In this document: positions 56,492 to 64,000 of the stretch, piece after piece
Layout of the letters: each line of letters opens with the position of its first letter
Numbering within the stretch: position 1 is the first letter of the stretch
From: Gossypium raimondii
Taxonomy: Eukaryota > Streptophyta > Magnoliopsida > Malvales > Malvaceae
Reading direction: 5' to 3'
NCBI RefSeq assembly: GCF_025698545.1
Contig: NC_068576.1
Coordinates: 51,680,390-51,744,389 of the forward strand
DNA length: 64,000 nucleotides
Notes under the pieces: generated by a model
What the model was told of the DNA's origin: nothing
The model's input: the letters and a program-made list of their open reading frames with translations, nothing else
The model's database searches: none
Program-made: the position numbers and the translations under genes

Positions 56492-57584
56492 ATATCTTGA
56501 TATGTTGATACATGAAATTTGTGTAAGTTGAGACGAGTAATAAATTCAAGTGTGACATATTGAGATAATAAGGTTATTGATGTTGAAATTATATGAAATG
56601 TGTTCAAGTACGCTAACAAGTGTTGTTGTTTGACGCTTAGGCAAGTGTCAAATTTCTGGTTGAATGGTAATATGTTTAATTACAAGATGCATTGAAATGG
56701 TAAGTGCTCAAATGAGAATATGCTTGTGCTCATGAAAGTTTGGTAAGGTTTAAGTTATGCAATTTCTTATGAATGAGTTATCATGTGACTAATTCGAAAA
56801 AGGTCTATGTTTAAATGCACTAGCTTGTAGCTATGGTTGAATGATATGTTTATGACTGGTGTGTTATGCATATGGAATGAGTGTGAAAAGTAAAGAAACA
56901 CAAATGAAAATAAAGAAACTTTGGAAGATTTAAAGTTGTTCCTACTATGCTAGGAATAATATGTATAAGTGATACTGTAGATTTATTCGTTTTGTGAGTT
57001 GTTAAATATAACTTCATGAGTATTGTGGTATCAATATTGAATTATTATTGATATGTATAAATTTCATATTTGAAAAGAAGTATTATGATTAAAGTTTATA
57101 CGAGCTTACTAAGCATTCATTGCTTATGTACTTGTTTTCCTTTACTTTTTAGATTATCGGAAGCTCGATTGGGTTGGAAGTTTGTTGGATTTGTATCACA
57201 CCATCCATCGGTTCTATCGGTATTTTTGAATGTTTTGCTTTTGGCTATAATGGCATGTATAGGCATTTTGTTTTAATGATGGCCTATGTGTAATTTGTTG
57301 AGTTTAACCACTTATTTTAACTTGTTTTGGATGTCTAATTATGACTTGTTGATATGAGTAATGTTGATTGTAGATTGACATAGAATTGGGTGAGAAATAT
57401 GGCTTGTAAAATGACCTATTTTCGTCCACATGGGCAGAGACACGGGCGTGTGTCTCAACCGTGTGTGACATACAGCCAGGTGACACGGCCGTGTGTTCCT
57501 TGTATCTTAAATTTGCACAAAACAGAATGCTCACATGGCCTAGCACACAGGCGTGTGACTTGGTCGTGTGCTCCAAGTCAGTAT

Positions 57585-58031
57585 TAGAGGTGCTCATGGT
57601 AGGGTAGCCCATAAAAAATTCGGCCCTACCAAATATGGGCTGAATTTTGCCCAGTGCCCCCGAAAAAATCATAAGCCAGGCCTGCCCGCCCGTTTATTAA
57701 ATAAATACCAAAAATTTATTTTAAAAATTAAAACAAAAATTAAAAAAGTATTTTAAAAATATTTTAAAATTAAAAAATTAAAAAGTATTTTAAAAAATTT
57801 AAAATTTAAAAAAGTATTTTAAAATTAAAAAATAAAAATAATAAAATATTTATTATATTAATTTGGTGGTGGGGCCCGGCCAAAAAGTTGTGCTCGAGGC
57901 CTGCCCGCTTTTTAATCGGGCCTCGTTTTTTGCCCAAGCCCATATTTCGGCCTATATTTTTACCCAAACCCTCCCATATTTCGGGCGGGCCGTCGGGCCG
58001 GGCCGGGCCGCCCGGCCCATGAGCACCTCTA
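57585..58031. mobile_element. hAT-type MITE nested in a solo LTR, 447 bp
   Basis: The ends TAGAGGTGCTCATGG and CCATGAGCACCTCTA are perfect inverted repeats. GTCAGTAT at 57577-57584 and 58032-58039 is a perfect 8-bp duplication. It is the same family as the element at 28245-28697, with a degraded left GC-rich part and an intact right part rich in GGGCCGGGC. It interrupts the ACACGGCC-motif region of the host LTR, so it inserted after that LTR. Confidence 0.92.
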
Positions 58032-58415
58032 GTCAGTATACTCACACGGGCATGGACACAGGCTGAAACACTGCAATGTGTCCCTATTTTGAATGCCCAC
58101 ACGGCCTGAGACATAGGTGTGTCTCTAAACCGTGTGAGTCACACGACCTGGTCACATGGCCGTGTGACCCTTGCAGTGTTGAAAATTTTAAATATTTCTG
58201 AAAAACTTTATGAGTTTTCGACTTAGTCTCTATTTATTTCTAATGCGTAAATTTGAGCCTCGAGGGTTCGTTTAAGGGACAATATGTATGATTTTGATTG
58301 GTTTCTAATATGAATGCTAGATGAAATGAAATATCTGATAATTAATTTTTAAACTTCGGTAATGCCCCGTAACCCTGTTCCGGCGACGGATTCAGGTTAG
58401 GGGTGTTACAATCCC

Positions 58416-60190
58416 CATTGGCTTCGGTCATGAACTTGTTAGGAATAGATTGTAACATGTCTATTTTCTCTTGATTATGGATTTATCTAATGTAATCGCT
58501 TAATGCTGTCGTTTTCTACAAAAAAAATATTTTTAAAATATCGAATCACATAATAAATAATATTATATATTTATGTATTAGGCTATTACTAATTCGATTA
58601 ATTCGGTAAAATGAACATTATAAATCTATTTATTTATTATATATTTTATACTTGTTTTAACAAAAAAACATATAAATTTCGATTAACTAATCGAATTAAT
58701 TGAAATAATTCGATTTGATTAAATTTTTAAAAAAAAATTCAATTCAATTAATAATTAAAAAATTAATTAATTCGATTAATATTAATTCCGTATGGCTAAC
58801 CGATCCGATCCTGGACGTTAGTAGATGTAGATTGCCTTGAAGAGCGAAGAGTGTAATGATATTTTATCATGGACTAAGGAAAAAGTTAGGAAGTTAATAA
58901 AACTAATGTAATATTGGTATCTCTTTGTTAATTTTGGTCACTTTATTTTTTAAAAAAAAAAGTGGAACTTTTAATGCATCACATGTCTAACCTTTTTCCC
59001 ATGTTATCGATGATATTGCTGTTGATAATTGGGTATTGATTGACATAGAATTATTATTTTATATAGTTGGTATACTAAAAAACAATCTTTTAATTTAATA
59101 TTTAAAATAATTATATTTTATATCATTTAAACTTTTTTATTTTAAAATTTTACATAACTATTATGTGTAAAGCGATGCGCAACGGCAGAGACATAAAAGT
59201 TTTTTGAAGATTGAAATTGAATTATATATTTTTAAAATAGTAAAAATATAATTTTATTATTTAATAATTTATATTTTTATAATTTTTAAAAAATTAAATT
59301 AAATTATTATTATTTTGAGGGGTTAAAATGTAATTTTACTATTATTAATTTAAAATTTTTATTTTAAGAGGGTTCGGATCCTGCCTGTTCCCTTAACACT
59401 GCGAATGATGATACGTTCTCATTGATTGAATGAATCCTTTTTTTTAATATCGTTAATTTTTTAATTAAAAATAGTTTAGGAATGGACAAAAATTTTATGT
59501 ACAAATATATATAATTTATGAATTTATGGATTAAATGATGACATAAGCTTATAAATTTACTTTCATCTCATGGGTGGATATGATAATGTTGAATCTATTA
59601 TTTTATACGCATCAATTTGTTTGTCCATATCATGCAAGTAAATAATTTAGGAAACTTTCATATTTGATCAACACATCTTCTGCTCGACTATACATATTTT
59701 ATGGGTTTTCAAAGTCTTTTATTAAAAAATAATGAATTAACTGTAGAAAGTCATTTTCTGTTGTTTGGATTTGGATCCACTCCAAAAATTTAAAATTATA
59801 TTCTTTTAATTTAATTAATAATAAAACCACCCGTTGACAACTCACCCTCTCCTCTATGCATCAGCCACGTGTCGCATTTCCCGCCCACACCACTTTGCCG
59901 TACCCACCAAAAAAACCCGAATAATAATATTAATTAACAACCAAATAGATATAATTATTATTTTTTGCATTTCCTTTTTTTAAATCATTCACGCGCCAAC
60001 CAAGAAAGGAAATACCTAAACGAACCGCTTGGCACGATAATTATGAATTATCAAATCTATTATTGTTTTTCGCTTTTTATTTCTTATTTTTTTAAAACGT
60101 CAAATTCGTTCCTCCTTCCTATCTGTCGCGATCCCTCAATTCTCTCCTGTTCTTAGATTCCGTTTTTTTTTCCCTTTTACTCCAACTGCA
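58416..60190. other. Intergenic region and SYP22-like promoter
   Basis: No gene is supported. A copy of a common plant MITE-like segment may lie at about 59230-59395 (AT-rich with GAGGGGTTAAAATGTAATTTTAC), with unclear borders. The right part is the upstream region of the syntaxin gene, with a pyrimidine-rich leader near 60120-60185. Confidence 0.45.
59866..59871 (+). promoter_or_regulatory. G-box / ABRE-like site upstream of the SYP22-like gene
   Basis: GCCACGTGTCGC contains CACGTG and the ACGTGTC abscisic-acid element core, about 440 bases before the start codon. bZIP or bHLH binding is inferred from the motif only. Confidence 0.4.
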
Positions 60191-60312
60191 ACTGAACAGC
60201 CTGCTCGGCTCGCATGTTATTTTCATTTTCCCAAAATCTTTTTCTAAAGAAACTTTATTTTTCTGGAGAAAGTTAGGGGTTATATCAATATACTTGTAGA
60301 GAAGTAGCGATC

Positions 60313-62987
60313 ATGAGCTTTCAAGATCTGGAAGCTGGACGGCCATTAGGGTCTCGGCAAAATCTTAACAACGGCAAGCAAGATGCCACCCAAGCAGTGG
60401 CTTCTGGCATTTTCCAGATCAACACCGCCGTTTCCACCTTCCAGCGACTCGTCAATACCCTCGGCACTCCTAAGGACACGCCTGAGCTCCGAGAAAAGCT
60501 GTGAGTCTTTGCCCACTTCACTTGATTAGATCGCTGTTGTAACTTATCACGGGATATAAATCTGACCGTGTTGTGATTTTGAATCAAAGTACATAACACT
60601 GTTGGTTTAATTTTGTTCAATTTCTTTAATTTATGTTCCATCTTTTTTTTATTTGGGCTTTTAATTGGGAATGACAAATTGTCATAATGCATTTAGTCGT
60701 GTTCAATTTGACTTTCCTCTTGGAAAGCTCAGCGAATTATCATTTTCGTTTCGATGAATGTCAGAATTATCTAAGTATATATCTTTCTTGATATTAAACG
60801 TTATACAATCTATTTTCTTTCTGGTTACATCATCGTATTGCATGAGCAACGAGTTGTTATCTTTGGCATTGCTCGAGTGATTTTGACTATATGGTAATTA
60901 GATTTATGAGTGGGGAGTGTACCTGACAAATCTCACTCGGCAGGCATAAAACGAGGCTACATATTGGGCAATTAGTGAAGGACACTTCGGCCAAACTTAA
61001 ACAAGCTAGTGAATCAGATCACCGTGCTGAAGTTAGTGTAAGTTTTTTTTCTGGTTATGATTTTGGTTTTCGCCCAAGCTGCCTTCTTTTTTTTAACTTT
61101 TTAACAAAGAGGGGATGATGAGTGTACTGGTTGTTATTCACGATGTTCCTCTTGTTCTATATTTCAAACTCATTTTTAATCCACTCAACCCCATCTCTCT
61201 CCCCTTTCCCCTCTGGAAGTACTTGATGCCCTCTAGTTTCTTGTTATTGTAGGCAAGCAAGAAGGTAACGGATGCTAAACTTGCGAAAGACTTTCAAGCA
61301 GTTTTGAAAGAGTTTCAGAAGGCTCAACGGCTTGCAGCTGAAAGAGAAACAGCATACACTCCTTTTGTTCCCCAAGCTGTTCCTTCTTCAAGGTATTTAC
61401 CACAGGAGGCTTTATATGTACATAGATGTGTAAGAGAGTGAATTCAACGCATTTGTGTTCATGGCATACATGGAAAATTGAGTTATTAGCAAGATGGTTT
61501 TGAAAATCTTTTATATGACATCCATATTGATAATTGAATTATGTGCCATTTACCGGTAGTTAATGCAATTTTTTTATAGTTTTGCTAGTGTTATGTTTCA
61601 AATCTGCCTAGGCTTTTGCATGTTACTTTTGTTCTTACACTGGAGGTTTCTTCCTGTTTTATACAGCTACACAGCTGGTGAGGTTGACACAAGATCAGAC
61701 GAAAGTGCTGAACAAAGGGGCCTTCTTGTGCAATCCAGAAGGTAAGTTCTGCTTTACAAATGCTATCCGTTTCGTATGCTGCACACTTACCCTTTTTTGA
61801 ATTTAAACACGAATTTTCTTTGTTGTTGTTCCTCTGTGGTGCTCATTCATGTTCATCGGCAGCTTGGATAAGTTTTTTAATTAGATTCTGGAATTGGTCT
61901 GCATGCCAGTTTTTCCTTGTATTATGGGTGTCTCTTAATGCGCACTTGTCTGTTTTTGTATTTGCATGTATTAGATTGGAGTGTCATCATACTAATGAAA
62001 ACGATCCCCAGCGATACCCTGTATTACTAAATTGTAGATTCAAAATCTGGAAGGATGATTGATCATAGATTGACTTTGAAGATCTCATAATTTTTACCAA
62101 TCATAGTTCCTTGTTCATGAATTTTTCTGTTCCCAGAAACTTTGAATCAAAGGTTTAGCTAATCCTTGGATACTATTTGTTTTATAGACTGTTTATATAT
62201 TGCATTATTGTATTGTTGATTTTTATGAATTTGGTTATCAAACTACAGCCTTTAGCATTTGATTGTTGTTTCTTCTTGCAGACAGGAGGTATTGCTGTTG
62301 GATAATGAGATTGCATTTAATGAGGCTATCATTGAAGAAAGAGACCAAGGAATCCAAGAAATTCAGCAGCAAATTGGTGAGGTGAATGAGATCTTCAAAG
62401 ATTTAGCCGTGCTAGTTCATGAACAAGGAACTATGATTGGTAAAAAGTTTCATCATTTGTATTGAGTTCGCTATGATTGTTCTGACCTTCTGGGTCATGT
62501 TAAAAAGAACTCAAAGTCAATCAATGCTGCAGATGACATTGGAACCCATATTGAAAATTCTCGGGCTGCAACTGTACAGGCAAAATCCCATCTTGTGAAA
62601 GCTGCAAAGACTCAGAGATCAAATTCTTCCCTGGTAAACATATATTCTTCTGTTTTAATTTTTATTAATTATAAACAATCATGCGCCAGACGTAAAGTAC
62701 CATATTGAGAGAGTGACACACTTTCTTTATCCCTCTTTGATTGGGGTCGTGGGACATGGTATGGGGTTTCCTTTGGTGGGTCTAGGAATCATGATTGATT
62801 GTACACTTAAATTGACCAATGAACTGCATATTTAAAACTGCCTTGTATAGTTGTTTTCACCAGTGAAAGATACCATCCACTATCCTTCCAAGGAATTAAT
62901 GTCGTTATTCTCTTTGGACAGACCTGTTTGCTACTGGTGATATTTGCAATTGTGATTCTGATCGTGATCATAGTACTGGCAGCCTGA
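60313..62987 (+). CDS. SYP22-like vacuolar/prevacuolar Qa-SNARE syntaxin
   Basis: Exons: 60313-60500, 60944-61037, 61253-61392, 61667-61741, 62282-62439, 62533-62633 and 62922-62987. All borders are GT-AG and phases agree, giving 273 residues; Arabidopsis SYP22 is 268. The N-terminus MSFQDLEAG and the [20 protein letters not shown] stretch start the Habc domain (about 25-140). A linker with YTAGEVD follows. The SNARE motif (about 175-240) carries the central-layer glutamine at Q214 (VLVHEQG). A C-terminal membrane anchor spans 253-273 ([20 protein letters not shown]), with almost nothing after it. The family mediates fusion at the late endosome and vacuole with VTI11, SYP51 and VAMP727. It appears complete and intact. 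Confidence 0.95.
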
Positions 62988-63660
62988 TAAACAAGCTCAT
63001 CCAATGTGATTGAAGAACCATTTAGGTATTGTTTGGAAAGTCACCTAGTTGGGTGTAATTGTTTGTAATTACACAAGGATGACATGTTTGGGTAACCATT
63101 GTAATTGATAAGTCCCACCAAATTGGGTGACCTTAAAGATCCTTAAGATCTTCTCGGGAAGAGGAGGGTGAACCTTTTGGTAATGCATTTGATCATGTTG
63201 TTTTGTGAGGCATGATGTCTGACTGGAGTTTCACTAAAATTCTTAGTATATAGCATGTGGTTATCGGTCATTCATTGTGATGTTTTTGTTCATCTTTGGG
63301 TAGGTTCTTTTTAGTGTAAGTTGTTTTTGGGTTTATTGAGGTTGTGTTACAGCTTTCTTGCGTTGCGTGCTCCCTATTGTTTTCTTGAAATTTCGTGTAA
63401 TAACCAGTTATAATTCTTTGTTTCTCAATATACATGCATTTTGCATAGTGCCTTCTGGTATTCTAGATTGATTTATTTCAAGCATTTTTGGGTTAAGCTG
63501 ACATATAATTTTCTCAATGACTTAAATACCATTGACGTGAAGACATTATTGAACTCAGGTGAAAAGAGGTCAAAATCTTTAAGAACAAATGTGCAAAATC
63601 TGTCTCCTAATAACAAAGTTGATGACGGAGAAATTGGTTGCTTCAAGTTTTGGACACCTT
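62988..63660 (+). other. 3' UTR and downstream region of the SYP22-like gene
   Basis: The first few hundred bases should be the 3' untranslated region, but no canonical AATAAA stands out. Positions 63028-63125 carry the repeat-like phrases GTAATTGTTTGTAATTACAC and TTTGGGTAACCATTGTAATTG, which look like a small MITE remnant. Confidence 0.4.
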
Positions 63661-63665
63661 GGTAC

Positions 63666-63927
63666 CTGACCAAAACATAGATGCGTATACAATTGAGAGA
63701 GTTGATAACAAGGCTGTAACAAAGGTTATAACAGATACAAATCCAGCATGTGCCTTCATTCCAGCAGGTATTTTCCATGCTACAGTTGCGCTTGTGGATT
63801 TAGCCTTCTCATTGGGTGGTGACATAAACAAACAACTCTGCTTATGTTGCTTTCCTTCCACACTGCATCTCATCAACATATCAGGTTCACCAATTTCAAC
63901 AACAGAATAGCCACTTTCATCAAGGGG
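63666..63927 (-). CDS. Possible exon of an unrecognised minus-strand gene
   Basis: On the minus strand a pyrimidine-rich tract ending CATATTTGCAG is followed by an open stretch (PLDESGYSVVEIGEPDML, then SPPNEKAKSTSATVAWKIPA) running 262 bases to CAG|GTACC. That is a fair splice donor. I do not recognise the family. The frame stays open through the acceptor, so borders are not proven. A plus-strand frame overlaps the same bases. If real, earlier exons lie beyond the right edge of the window, and the gene would converge with the SYP22-like gene. Confidence 0.3.
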
Positions 63928-64000
63928 CTGCAAATATGGGAAAAAGAAAACGCCTGAACTTTCTAATCGACACTCCCTATACAAGTGCATTTTGCTAAGT

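Larger units (their letters stand above)
53729..58410 (+). mobile_element. Solo LTR, TSD ATCCC, with a nested hAT MITE
   Basis: The element starts TGTAATACCTCGAAAATTAC and ends TTCAGGTTAGGGGTGTTACA. ATCCC at 53724-53728 and 58411-58415 is a perfect 5-bp target duplication. Without the nested MITE it would be about 4.2 kb, longer than its relatives, but has no coding region or primer site, so it is a solo LTR. It contains the shared phrase TTTTGGACAGCAGCAGTAGT, a minisatellite (56188-56322), a (TA)n run at 56454-56490, and ACACGGCCGTGTG-type motifs (57430-57560 and 58040-58170). The 3' end matches that of the solo LTR at 24582-27701. Confidence 0.88.

Noticed and set aside
61563..62062. Plus-strand frames between the syntaxin exons
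   Set aside because: They run through introns; the splice model with seven exons keeps every family motif in phase.
63638..63910. Plus-strand frame of 90 codons
   Set aside because: It overlaps the better minus-strand candidate exon and has no recognisable similarity.

Overview
This is a plant nuclear genome window. It is AT-rich, its genes have introns with GT-AG borders, and most of its length is retroelement debris. The genes match dicot families closely, and the repeats (long LTRs of the type TGTAACA...TGTTACA carrying ACACGGCCGTGTG-like motifs) look like those of cotton (Gossypium). The genus is an inference from memory.

Layout. Positions 1-10306 hold no gene I can support, but contain a 604-bp long inverted repeat and two small MITE-like elements. 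Positions 10307-21834 are one complete but decayed Ty3/gypsy element of Tat/Ogre type, with 2.37- and 2.35-kb LTRs, a 5-bp target duplication (CCGTG), a PBS, a PPT, a gag with stops, a remnant integrase, no reverse transcriptase, and a long 3' non-coding tandem-repeat array. Positions 24582-27701 are a solo LTR on the minus strand, followed by a hAT-type MITE at 28245-28697. Positions 31062-37494 hold a JMJ13-like histone demethylase gene on the minus strand, with 11 coding exons. Positions 40385-45180 are a LINE remnant (minus strand; zinc-binding RT and RNase H parts) split by two independent LTR insertions, each with a perfect target duplication, followed by LTR fragments at 45528-46830.

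The gene-rich right half has a CML18-like calmodulin-like gene with a frameshift (49251-49728, plus), a BPA1-like RRM gene (50282-52296, minus, five exons), a further solo LTR with a nested hAT MITE (53729-58410), a SYP22-like vacuolar syntaxin gene (60313-62987, plus, seven exons), and a possible exon of an unrecognised minus-strand gene at the right edge.

The cellular genes are unrelated housekeeping or regulatory genes: chromatin demethylation, calcium sensing, cell-death/RNA-binding partner and vacuolar SNARE. They form no operon or pathway. I found no new biological system. The most informative structures are the nested transposon insertions with exact target duplications, the minisatellites at an equivalent place in several solo LTRs, and the damaged CML gene. 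All splice models were built by eye from splice borders, phase and family similarity.
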